A stretch of 28,312 nt of DNA from an uncultured Actinomycetes bacterium (GTDB taxonomy: Bacteria > Actinomycetota > Actinomycetes > Nanopelagicales > Nanopelagicaceae). Numbering within the stretch: position 1 is the first letter of the stretch; every line of letters begins with the position of its first letter. Under the pieces are notes generated by a model that saw only the letters and a program-made list of their open reading frames with translations, was not told the origin of the DNA and made no database searches. Positions 8,034 to 16,501 of this stretch are shown piece by piece. The translations under genes and the position numbers were made by a program. The DNA lies in assembly GCA_903845465.1 (NCBI GenBank), contig CAIMXQ010000025.1, positions 1 to 28,312 of the forward strand. Reading direction: 5' to 3'.

Positions 8034-8899
8034 TCACGTCCTACATCGCGGTGAGTTGCATGAGCTGATATCTCTAGTTCGGCTGACGCGTTTGTTAATT
8101 GGCGCGCTATCTCTTCTGCAATGGCTACCGAACGATGCTTGCCACCAGTACAACCGATTGCGATTGTCACGTACTTCTTACCTTCACGGAAATAGCCAGG
8201 AATCATCTGCTGCACCACTGAGACATAACTCTTAACGAAATCTGCAACCCCATCGGAGCTGAGAACTTTTTCAGAGACAGGTTTATCGAGACCATTGAGT
8301 GGACGAAGCTCTGGAATCCAATGTGGATTGGGTATAAATCGGCAGTCAAGTACTAAATCAGCATCGACAGGAATTCCGTACTTATATCCGAATGAAAGAA
8401 CATTGATGCGAAGCGTAGACAACATGCCACCGGCGAAGATTTCAGCTGTGCGCTTTTCGAGCTGGTGAACATTGAGATTGGTTGTATCGATAACAACATC
8501 TGCTTGTGCGCGAATCTCTTCAAGCTTTGCACGCTCGCGCGCGATCCCATCGACGATGCGATCTTTAGCTTGTAGCGGGTGTGGACGACGCGTTGATTCA
8601 AAACGCTGCACAAGTGATTGATCAGTCGCATCGAGGAAGAGAAGACGGTATGGAGTTGAAGATTCTTCAAGAGTTGCTAGTGCGCTGCTCAGTTCATCAA
8701 AGAATTTTCCTCCACGAACATCGACTACAACTGCGAGAGCAGCATGAGTATCGAGGCTCTGTTCGGCAAGGTGTGGCAGAAGTGCTGGCGGCAGATTGTC
8801 GACGACATACCAACCTAGATCCTCCAAGGCATGGGCAACGGTAGAACGTCCAGCACCAGACATTCCAGTGAGGATAAGTAACTCTTTGCCTGCCGTCAT
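8030..8899 (-). CDS. rapZ: RapZ-family nucleotide-binding protein (RNase adapter type)
   Basis: A RapZ/YvcJ-family P-loop protein of 289 residues. In E. coli RapZ delivers the sRNA GlmZ to RNase E and senses glucosamine-6-phosphate; in actinobacteria, which lack GlmZ as far as known, the role is open. Visible are a Walker A loop GMSGAGRST (residues 12-20) with Arg where most P-loops have Lys, as I recall is common in actinobacterial members, the VVDNLPPALLP segment, ESTRRPHPL, the SFGYKYGIP and DCRFIPNPHW blocks, and the C-terminal IGCTGGKHRSV motif. It begins 15 bp after uvrC and overlaps yvcK by 4 bp. A GGAG sequence lies about 12 nt before the ATG, a rather long spacing. Confidence 0.93.
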   Translation of the reverse strand: MTAGKELLILTGMSGAGRSTVAHALEDLGWYVVDNLPPALLPHLAEQSLDTHAALAVVVDVRGGKFFDELSSALATLEESSTPYRLLFLDATDQSLVQRFESTRRPHPLQAKDRIVDGIARERAKLEEIRAQADVVIDTTNLNVHQLEKRTAEIFAGGMLSTLRINVLSFGYKYGIPVDADLVLDCRFIPNPHWIPELRPLNGLDKPVSEKVLSSDGVADFVKSYVSVVQQMIPGYFREGKKYVTIAIGCTGGKHRSVAIAEEIARQLTNASAELEISAHATHRDVGRE

Positions 8900-8914
8900 A
8901 CCTTTTATTCTCTC

Positions 8915-10849
8915 CTATCTGTCAAGTATCTCGCCAGTAGCCATATCGACGCCTGCGATTTCAACTCCCGATTGAGAAAGGTTCTGCAGATGGGTATAGA
9001 TAACAGTTGCGATGGTTGCACCGATTCCTGGAGTAGATGCTAATTCTTCTGTACTTGCCTTGCGCATTGCCGTGACCGATCCGAATCGATCAAGAAGTGC
9101 CGCACGACGTGACTCTCCTAATTGAGGAATCTCATCAAGTAGCGATTCGAGCATCACCTTGGAGCGACGCGAGCGGTGGAATGTAATTGCAAATCTATGC
9201 GCTTCATCGCGGATTCGTTGAAGCAGATACATACCTTCCGAGGTTCGAGGAAGGATAAGCGGATCCTTATCCCCCGGCATCCAGACTTCTTCTAGACGTT
9301 TTGCTAAGCCACATAGTGCGACATCGGTAATACCAAGTTCATCCAGCGCGCGTTGTGCCGCGGCAACTTGTGGTGCTCCACCGTCCACAACGATCAGCTG
9401 CGGTGGATATGCGAATTTACTGAGCTTGCCACCAGTCTCAGCAACTTCGCTCTGATTCACAGTTCTATCTGCAAGCAACCGCTTCATTCGTCGAGTAATT
9501 ACTTGATGCATCGCACGAGTGTCATCTTGAGCTGTATCGGTATCGATAATAAAGCGACGATATTCGCTCTTCTTTGCAAGGCCATCTTCAAAGACCACCA
9601 TCGAGGCAACTACTGATGTGCCTGAAATATTTGAGATGTCATAACACTCGATACGAAGTGGAGTGCGTGAAAGTTGAAGTTCTTCTTCAAGTTCAAGGAG
9701 CGCCTTTCCCGATACGGCGGCATCGGTGGCGCGCTTACTGAGATACTGCACAAGTGCGTAATGAGCATTGCGTTCGACAGTCTGCAATAACTCAACCTTT
9801 TCGCCACGTTGTGGCACTTTGATTGCAACCTTTGCACCTCGTAGAGAAGTCAGCCACTCTTCCAGCGCGGTTCTATCTATGGGTTCATGATTGAGATAAA
9901 TCTCAGATGGAATATCAGAAGGTGCGCTCTGGCTATAGATAGAGAAGAAGAGCGATCCAATCTGATCGTCTCCCTCTAAAGCGCGTTCTTGGTCCACAAT
10001 CCATGAGCGCGATCCCTTAATGGAGCCACGTCGCACAATAAAGATTGAACCTGCTGCATGCAGGCCTTCCTCATGTAGTGAGATGAAGTCGCCATCGAGT
10101 TCGTCGGAGAGATTGCCCTGAGTAGAACGTTGCGCCTTCTCGAAGGATTCGATCTGATCGCGAAGTCGTGCTGCACGTTCAAACTCTTCGCGCGCAGAAG
10201 ATTCCTCCATTTCGGCTCGCAGCGTAGGAAGTAAGTTCTCCATGCCTTGCTCCATAAATGCATCGAGCTTCACTGCAATCTCACGGTGTTCTTGGGGGGT
10301 AACCCAACCCACACAGGGCGCCGCGCATTTACCGATATCGCCAAGTAAACATTGACGCTTGGTGCGTTGAGCCCTTTGGAAATTTCCTGCGCTACACGAG
10401 CGAACTGGGAAAACTTTCAGTAATACCTCATAGGTATTTCGTAGCGCCCATGCATTTGTATATGGACCGAAGTACTTCAACCCTGGTCGCTTCTCTTTGC
10501 GAGTGATAAATATTCGCGGAAATTCGTCACCAAGAGATATCGCTAAATATGGGTATGACTTGTCATCCTTAAATTGCACGTTATAGGTGGGGTGATACTG
10601 CTTTATCCATGAGAATTCCAGGGCAAGTGCTTCAAGTTCTGTACCAACAATTGTCCAATCAACCCGGACAGCTTCATGCACCATGCGATGAGTCTTCTGT
10701 GCAAGATGTGATCCAAAGTATGTTGTCAGACGGTTCTTAAGATTCTTTGCTTTCCCAACATAGATAACTTTGTCGGATGCGTTATAGAAGCGATACACCC
10801 CAGGCTCTTCAGGAATCTCCTTAGGACGATAACTGGAAGGTTCTGCCAT
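8915..10849 (-). CDS. uvrC: Excinuclease ABC subunit C
   Basis: UvrC makes both incisions around a lesion bound by UvrB. The 644-residue product has an N-terminal GIY-YIG nuclease domain (GVYRFYNASDKVIYVGKAKNLKNRL in two pieces, about residues 17-41), a cysteine group (CSAG, CLLGDIGKCAAPC) near residues 155-180, a UVR motif EEFERAARLRDQIESF, the RNase-H-like C-terminal nuclease with VVDGGAPQ and RDEAHRFAI, and two helix-hairpin-helix segments at the end (RRAALLDRFGS, TPGIGATIA). It starts 2 bp after the uvrA stop. Confidence 0.97.
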   Translation of the reverse strand: MAEPSSYRPKEIPEEPGVYRFYNASDKVIYVGKAKNLKNRLTTYFGSHLAQKTHRMVHEAVRVDWTIVGTELEALALEFSWIKQYHPTYNVQFKDDKSYPYLAISLGDEFPRIFITRKEKRPGLKYFGPYTNAWALRNTYEVLLKVFPVRSCSAGNFQRAQRTKRQCLLGDIGKCAAPCVGWVTPQEHREIAVKLDAFMEQGMENLLPTLRAEMEESSAREEFERAARLRDQIESFEKAQRSTQGNLSDELDGDFISLHEEGLHAAGSIFIVRRGSIKGSRSWIVDQERALEGDDQIGSLFFSIYSQSAPSDIPSEIYLNHEPIDRTALEEWLTSLRGAKVAIKVPQRGEKVELLQTVERNAHYALVQYLSKRATDAAVSGKALLELEEELQLSRTPLRIECYDISNISGTSVVASMVVFEDGLAKKSEYRRFIIDTDTAQDDTRAMHQVITRRMKRLLADRTVNQSEVAETGGKLSKFAYPPQLIVVDGGAPQVAAAQRALDELGITDVALCGLAKRLEEVWMPGDKDPLILPRTSEGMYLLQRIRDEAHRFAITFHRSRRSKVMLESLLDEIPQLGESRRAALLDRFGSVTAMRKASTEELASTPGIGATIATVIYTHLQNLSQSGVEIAGVDMATGEILDR

Positions 10850-10851
10850 GG

Positions 10852-13728
10852 CTACTTCTTCTTGGTTGTCTTTGCGGGCGCTGACTTACGATTAGTCGCC
10901 AATACCTCGGCAAGATAATTACCGGTGTAACTCTCTTTCACCTTCGCAACTTCTTCAGGAGTGCCTTCAGCAACTACCTTTCCTCCTCGGAATCCACCTT
11001 CAGGGCCCATATCGATAACCCAATCGGATGACTTGATGACATCAAGATTGTGTTCGATGACAATGACGGTATTTCCAGATTCCACGAGACGCTTAAGAAC
11101 ACCTAAGAGTTTATTGACATCTTCAAAGTGCAGACCTGTCGTTGGTTCATCTAGTACATAGATTGTGCGTCCAGTAGATCGACGTTGAAGTTCTGTTGCA
11201 AGCTTTACGCGTTGTGCTTCTCCCCCAGAGAGCGTAGGAGCAGATTGTCCAAGGCGTACATAGCCCAGGCCAACATCACAGAGGGTCTTGAGATAGCGAG
11301 CAATGGTGGGAACTGATTCGAAGAAAGTGTGTGCAATCTCAATTGGCATATCGAGAACTTGAGCAATCGTCTTGCCTTTGTAATGCACTTCAAGAGTTTC
11401 ACGGTTATAGCGAGCACCGTGACAGACCTCGCAGGGGACATAGACATCAGGCAGGAAGTTCATCTCGATGGTGATGGTTCCATCGCCCGAACAATTCTCG
11501 CAGCGTCCACCTTTAACGTTAAAGGAGAAGCGTCCTTGCTGGTATCCACGTACTTTCGCCTCGGTGGTTTCAGCAAAGAGTGCGCGCACCTTATCGAAGA
11601 CACCTGTATAGGTTGCAGGGTTTGAGCGAGGTGTTCGACCAATTGGAGATTGATCAACGTGCACCACTTTATCGAGTTGATCGATACCAGTGACAGTTCG
11701 ATGGCGACCAGGAACTAAACGCGCACCATTGAGTTTGTTGGCAAGAGTTGTATAGAGAATGTCATTCACGAGTGTGGATTTACCAGATCCTGAAACGCCC
11801 GTGACGGAGACAAAGAGACCAAGCGGAATAGCAACCTCAATATCTTTGAGGTTATTCTCTTTAGCACCTTTAATCACAAGTTGGCGTTTGGGATCAATTG
11901 GCCTACGTGAATCTGGAATTTCAATAGATTTGCGGCCAGATAGATACGCTCCTGTAATTGACTCCTTTGATGCGATGAGCTCTTCATAAGAACCTGAGAC
12001 GACTACTTTGCCTCCATGTTCGCCGGCACCAGGGCCGATATCAACGATCCAGTCTGCTGTGCGAATTGTCTCTTCATCATGTTCGACAACAATCAGAGTA
12101 TTTCCAAGATCGCGAAGTCGAGTAAGCGTCTCGATCAGGCGGCGATTATCGCGTTGGTGTAATCCAATAGAAGGTTCATCCAAGACGTAGAGAACTCCGA
12201 CTAGGCCAGAACCAATCTGTGTTGCCAGGCGGATACGTTGTGCCTCGCCACCTGAAAGCGTGGCGGCTGGTCGATCAAGTGATAGGTAATCAAGTCCAAC
12301 ATCGAGTAAGAATCCAAGGCGAGCATGCACTTCCTTCATCACACGTTCTGCAATCTGAGCTTCGCGCTTATTGAGAGAGACCTGCTTTAAAAATGCTGCA
12401 CAATCATCGATGGAGAGTGCGCATACTTCGGCGATGCTCTTTCCACCAAGGGTTACTGCCAATACTTCAGGTTTAAGCCGAGCGCCCTTACAGACAGGAC
12501 ATGGAGTCTCGCGCATATAGGCCTCGTATTTATCGCGACTGTAATCGCTATCAGTCTCGCTGTGGCGACGATGGATAAATGGAACTACGCCTTCGAAACC
12601 AGTTGAGTAATTGCGTACGCGGCCATAGCGGTTCTTGTACTTCACATGAACTTCATAATCAAAGCCGTTGATAATCGCTTCTTTAGCCTTGACCGATAAC
12701 TTCTTCCACGGGTTATCCATTGAGAATTTCAGTTCAGTTGCAAGAGCTTCAAGAAGACGAAGGAAATATTCGGATGATTGCCCACCAGCCCACGGCGCAA
12801 TCGCACCTTCATTAATAGAAATCGAATCATCGGGAATGATGAGATCTTCATCGACTTCTAGTTTGGTTCCGATACCTGAGCACTCGGGACAGGCACCAAA
12901 GGGTGAGTTGAATGAGAATGAGCGAGGTTCAAGCTCTTCGAAAGATAAATTGCAATCATGGCAGGCAAGGTGCTCGCTATATGTATGTTCTTTTTCCGAA
13001 CCTTTTGCATCAACAAAGTCGAGAAGAACGAGACCGTTTCCGAGCTTAAGCGCTGTTTCAATGGAATCAGTTAGGCGTGACTTACTTTCAGCTTTCGCAG
13101 TCAGGCGATCGATAACTACTTCAATGGTGTGCTTCTCTTGCTTCTTCAGCTTAGGTGGCTCAGTCAGTTGAATAGTTTCTCCATCGACACGAGCGCGTGA
13201 ATATCCTTGAGTCACTAACTCGGCAAAGAGATCGACAAATTCACCTTTACGTTCGCGAATGACCGGCGCCAGAACCTGAAACTTAGTTGTTGCAGGCATT
13301 GTGAGAATTTGATCCACAATCTGCTGAGGACTTTGACGTGAAACTGCCTTGGAACACTTGGGACAGTGCGGGCGACCTGCACGTGCAAAGAGGAGTCTGA
13401 AATAGTCATAGACCTCAGTAATAGTTCCGACCGTAGAACGAGGATTACGGTTGGTGGATTTCTGATCAATAGATACAGCAGGAGATAAACCCTCGATGAA
13501 ATCCACATCGGGCTTATCCATCTGACCTAAGAATTGGCGTGCGTACGCAGAAAGTGATTCGACATATCTGCGTTGACCTTCAGCGAAGATTGTGTCGAAG
13601 GCGAGACTGGATTTACCTGATCCAGAGAGTCCCGTAAAGACGATCAGCGCATCGCGAGGAAGTTCGATAGAGACATCTTTGAGGTTATGTTCGCGCGCTC
13701 CGCGTACGACTAACTTATCGATGCTCAT
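10852..13728 (-). CDS. uvrA: Excinuclease ABC subunit A
   Basis: UvrA is the dimeric ATPase that finds damaged DNA and loads UvrB. The 958-residue product has two ABC modules: Walker A FTGLSGSGKS (31-40) and VTGVSGSGKS in the second half, ABC signatures LSGGEAQRIRLA and LSGGEAQRVKLA, and Walker B YVLDEPSIGLH and YVLDEPTTGLH. Zinc-binding CxxC pairs are present in the first half (CHDC, CPEC) and as CENC...CEVC in the C-terminal module. The C-terminal tail is lysine-rich. The ATG overlaps the uvrB stop by 4 bp (ATGA). I saw no actinobacterial LexA-type palindrome (GAAC-N4-GTTC) close to its start. Confidence 0.98.
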   Translation of the reverse strand: MSIDKLVVRGAREHNLKDVSIELPRDALIVFTGLSGSGKSSLAFDTIFAEGQRRYVESLSAYARQFLGQMDKPDVDFIEGLSPAVSIDQKSTNRNPRSTVGTITEVYDYFRLLFARAGRPHCPKCSKAVSRQSPQQIVDQILTMPATTKFQVLAPVIRERKGEFVDLFAELVTQGYSRARVDGETIQLTEPPKLKKQEKHTIEVVIDRLTAKAESKSRLTDSIETALKLGNGLVLLDFVDAKGSEKEHTYSEHLACHDCNLSFEELEPRSFSFNSPFGACPECSGIGTKLEVDEDLIIPDDSISINEGAIAPWAGGQSSEYFLRLLEALATELKFSMDNPWKKLSVKAKEAIINGFDYEVHVKYKNRYGRVRNYSTGFEGVVPFIHRRHSETDSDYSRDKYEAYMRETPCPVCKGARLKPEVLAVTLGGKSIAEVCALSIDDCAAFLKQVSLNKREAQIAERVMKEVHARLGFLLDVGLDYLSLDRPAATLSGGEAQRIRLATQIGSGLVGVLYVLDEPSIGLHQRDNRRLIETLTRLRDLGNTLIVVEHDEETIRTADWIVDIGPGAGEHGGKVVVSGSYEELIASKESITGAYLSGRKSIEIPDSRRPIDPKRQLVIKGAKENNLKDIEVAIPLGLFVSVTGVSGSGKSTLVNDILYTTLANKLNGARLVPGRHRTVTGIDQLDKVVHVDQSPIGRTPRSNPATYTGVFDKVRALFAETTEAKVRGYQQGRFSFNVKGGRCENCSGDGTITIEMNFLPDVYVPCEVCHGARYNRETLEVHYKGKTIAQVLDMPIEIAHTFFESVPTIARYLKTLCDVGLGYVRLGQSAPTLSGGEAQRVKLATELQRRSTGRTIYVLDEPTTGLHFEDVNKLLGVLKRLVESGNTVIVIEHNLDVIKSSDWVIDMGPEGGFRGGKVVAEGTPEEVAKVKESYTGNYLAEVLATNRKSAPAKTTKKK

Positions 13729-15800
13729 GTACCGGCCTCATCCATTCCACGAAGTTCACGCTTTAAATCTTTTAACTCATCGCGCAGCCTTGCAGCGAGT
13801 TCAAATTGAAGTTGATCTGCCGCTCTGCGCATCTGTTCGGTGAGGGAGCCTATCAATGCAATCAGTTCTTGGCGCGGCATGGAGTCCGTCGATTTCGATG
13901 AGAAAGGAAGAACTGCAGAGGATTTCTTACCCTTGAGGGTCGCCATAATGTCATCGGTGTCATCGCTCTCTTGCGCAATGAGGTCTGTGATATCTGAAAT
14001 CTTCTTTCGCAGCGGCTGTGGGTCTACTCCCCGCTCGAGGTTATAGGCAACCTGCTTGGCACGACGTCGATTAGTTTCATCAATTGCTTTCGCCATAGAG
14101 GCAGTCATATTGTCGGCATACATATGTACTTCACCAGAAACATTTCGAGCTGCGCGTCCAATTGTCTGAATCAGAGATGTTGCAGAACGCAGGAAGCCTT
14201 CTTTATCGGCATCGAGGATCGCAACAAGTGATACTTCTGGGAGATCGAGGCCTTCACGCAATAAGTTGATTCCAATAAGAACATCGTATTCACCGCTGCG
14301 AAGTTCGCGCAGAAGTTCGACGCGGCGAAGTGTGTCTACCTCAGAGTGCAGGTAACGAACTCGAACTCCCTTTTCCTGTAAGTAATCCGTCAAATCTTCT
14401 GACATCTTCTTGGTCAGCGTTGTAACAAGCACACGCTCATTCTTCTCTGCACGAATATTGATTTCATGTAAGAGATCATCGATCTGACCTTTAATAGGCT
14501 TGACGATAATTTGTGGATCGACAAGCCCAGTTGGGCGAATTACCTGCTCGACAACATCTCCATTGACTTTAGCCATCTCATACTTGCCTGGTGTTGCCGA
14601 GAGGTAAATCTTCTGACCGGTTCGTTCAAGAAATTCGGGCCACTTCAAAGGACGGTTATCCATTGCACTTGGCAAACGAAATCCATGTTCGACAAGTGTT
14701 CGCTTACGTGATGCATCGCCTTCAAACATCGCACCAATTTGCGGGACAGTGACGTGACTTTCATCAATCACAACGAGGAAATCTTCAGGGAAGTAATCGA
14801 GAAGGCAGTTAGGGGCTGAGCCCGGTCCTCGACCATCCAAGTGGCGAGAGTAGTTTTCAATTCCAGAGCAGAAGCCAAGTTGCTCCATCATTTCAAGATC
14901 AAAGGTTGTGCGCATGCGAAGGCGTTGTTCTTCAAGCAGTTTGCCTTGCTTCTTAAAGAGGTTGAGTTGAATCTGTAACTCATCCTGAATATCGCTCATT
15001 GCGCGCTTCATTGTTTCAGGACCAGCCGCATAGTGGGTGGCCGGGAAGATATAGATCTCTTCCTCATCGCGAACGATTTCTCCGGTCAATGGATTGAGCG
15101 TCATTATCTTCTCAATCTCATCACCAAACATCTCGATGCGCACTGCAAGCTCTTCATACATAGGGATGATCTCGACGGTATCGCCGCGGACGCGGAATGT
15201 GCCACGTTCGAAGGCCATGTCATTACGCTTATATTGAACGTCGACAAATTTGCGGAGCAACACATTGCGTTCAATCTGATCGCCCACTTTAAGGCGAATC
15301 ATGCGATCGATGTATTCCTGTGGCGTACCGAGTCCATAGATACATGAGACTGTCGCTACAACGATGACGTCGCGGCGCGTCAGTAGCGAATTAGTTGCTG
15401 AATGTCGCAGACGCTCGACTTCATCGTTAACGCTGGAATCCTTTTCGATAAAGGTATCTGTCTGAGGAACGTAGGCCTCTGGTTGGTAATAGTCGTAATA
15501 CGAAACAAAGTATTCGACCGCGTTATTGGGAAGTAGTTCGCGGAATTCATTTGCAAGCTGCGCGGCTAGCGTTTTATTGGGAGCAAGCACCAAAGTTGGA
15601 CGCTGCAAACGTTCGATAAGCCACGCCGTTGTCGCAGACTTTCCTGTACCGGTGGCGCCAAGAAGTACGACATCTTGCTCGCCAGCTGAAATTCGGCTGG
15701 CTATCTCTTCAATTGCTGCGGGCTGATCGCCGGCTGGGATGTAATCACTTATGACTTCAAAAGGTGCGACTTTTCGCTGGAGATCGGTTACTGGACGCAC
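13725..15800 (-). CDS. uvrB: Excinuclease ABC subunit B
   Basis: UvrB is the helicase-like damage verifier of nucleotide excision repair. The 691-residue product has Walker A GATGTGKS (residues 48-55), the beta-hairpin region YFVSYYDYYQPEAYVP, the DEAD-like VVIDESHVTVPQ, helicase motifs GLDLPEVSLVAILDADKEG and QTIGRAARN, and a C-terminal UVR motif (FELAARLRDELKDLK) that contacts UvrC. The start is a GTG at 15800: the residues that follow, RPV...KVAPFEV, match the usual family amino end. The ribosome binding site is weak, and the start lies 4 bp after the coaE stop, so re-initiation after coaE is probable. Confidence 0.97.
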   Translation of the reverse strand: MRPVTDLQRKVAPFEVISDYIPAGDQPAAIEEIASRISAGEQDVVLLGATGTGKSATTAWLIERLQRPTLVLAPNKTLAAQLANEFRELLPNNAVEYFVSYYDYYQPEAYVPQTDTFIEKDSSVNDEVERLRHSATNSLLTRRDVIVVATVSCIYGLGTPQEYIDRMIRLKVGDQIERNVLLRKFVDVQYKRNDMAFERGTFRVRGDTVEIIPMYEELAVRIEMFGDEIEKIMTLNPLTGEIVRDEEEIYIFPATHYAAGPETMKRAMSDIQDELQIQLNLFKKQGKLLEEQRLRMRTTFDLEMMEQLGFCSGIENYSRHLDGRGPGSAPNCLLDYFPEDFLVVIDESHVTVPQIGAMFEGDASRKRTLVEHGFRLPSAMDNRPLKWPEFLERTGQKIYLSATPGKYEMAKVNGDVVEQVIRPTGLVDPQIIVKPIKGQIDDLLHEINIRAEKNERVLVTTLTKKMSEDLTDYLQEKGVRVRYLHSEVDTLRRVELLRELRSGEYDVLIGINLLREGLDLPEVSLVAILDADKEGFLRSATSLIQTIGRAARNVSGEVHMYADNMTASMAKAIDETNRRRAKQVAYNLERGVDPQPLRKKISDITDLIAQESDDTDDIMATLKGKKSSAVLPFSSKSTDSMPRQELIALIGSLTEQMRRAADQLQFELAARLRDELKDLKRELRGMDEAGT

Positions 15801-15804
15801 TCGC

Positions 15805-16401
15805 TTAGCCTAGCGATTGAGGAACGAGAACGCTCTCCCAGAGATTTTCTACCTTGCGTAAGAGGTCATCTTCATCGCCATCATTGCGGATTACCGCATC
15901 GGCGACCGCTTCGCGCGAGGATTCGGAGGCTTGCGATGCAATCCGCTTCTCAATCTGCGAAATGTAGAGCCCCTTCTTGAGAAGACGAGCTTTACGTAAC
16001 TCAATATCTGACTCAACGGTAATCACGAAATCAAACTTCACTGCTGCGCCAGTTTCAACAAGGAGCGGTATCTCATAAATCAAAATGTCATCATGATCTA
16101 AATCTGCTATCGCCTCTGCAAACATTGCTTGCACACGAGGGTGAATGATCGCTTCAAGATCTCTGCGTGCAGCCTCATCGCTAAAGACAATCTCAGCCAA
16201 TTTCTTTCGGTCAATATCTCCGTTGAGAATAATATCTTCGCCAAATTTCAGAAGTACTTCTGCGAAACCTTCTGTGCCGCGCTCGATAGCCATTCGCGCT
16301 AATTGATCTGCATCGATGACAAGAGCACCTAGTTCTGCGAAGTTCTGTGCAACGGTGGATTTACCTGAACCAATCCCACCTGTGAGCCCCACAACCAACA
16401 T
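15805..16401 (-). CDS. coaE: Dephospho-CoA kinase
   Basis: Phosphorylates dephospho-CoA in the last step of coenzyme A synthesis. The 198-residue product is a P-loop kinase with Walker A GGIGSGKST (residues 8-16), followed by the DADQLAR substrate segment, IIHPRV and a YEIPLLVE block, all standard for CoaE. The ATG has a GGTAGGG-type site about 5 nt upstream. It heads the coaE-uvrBAC-rapZ-yvcK-whiA run. The space between it and rpsA is almost filled by a terminator hairpin, so its promoter must overlap that element or expression depends on read-through. Confidence 0.96.
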   Translation of the reverse strand: MLVVGLTGGIGSGKSTVAQNFAELGALVIDADQLARMAIERGTEGFAEVLLKFGEDIILNGDIDRKKLAEIVFSDEAARRDLEAIIHPRVQAMFAEAIADLDHDDILIYEIPLLVETGAAVKFDFVITVESDIELRKARLLKKGLYISQIEKRIASQASESSREAVADAVIRNDGDEDDLLRKVENLWESVLVPQSLG

Positions 16402-16420
16402 GTCCCTACCTTACCCGTGG

Positions 16421-16426
16421 AGAATA
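16421..16426 (-). promoter_or_regulatory. Possible -10 element of coaE within the rpsA terminator tail
   Basis: On the minus strand TATTCT immediately follows the T tract of the rpsA terminator. It would place a start site near 16413, leaving about 12 nt with a GGTAGGG ribosome binding site before the coaE ATG. The matching -35 position reads TTACCC, a poor match. This is a weak inference, listed because no other space for a coaE promoter exists. Confidence 0.25.
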
Positions 16427-16492
16427 AAAAAGGGACTCATGCGGGGTAAGCGAGGTTAAGGAGCAGCTCGCGACCCGTATGAGTCCCTTTTT
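16427..16492 (-). terminator. Long composite terminator behind rpsA
   Basis: Two 19-nt arms (16427-16445 and 16474-16492) are complementary except for one G-T pair (16441/16478). Each runs from five A or T residues into GGGACTCAT-CGGG or its complement. The 28-nt loop holds a second stem, GCGAG (16450-16454) with CTCGC (16467-16471). Read on the minus strand the element begins 9 nt after the rpsA TAA and ends in TTTTTTATT, a textbook rho-independent terminator with an unusually long stem. Because A and T runs flank both sides it should also stop transcription on the plus strand. Confidence 0.88.
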
Positions 16493-16501
16493 AGTAAAGA
16501 G

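Noticed and set aside
15780..16420. Possible SOS (LexA) box upstream of uvrB or coaE.
   Set aside because: No GAAC-N4-GTTC palindrome was seen in the coaE-uvrB junction or upstream of coaE.
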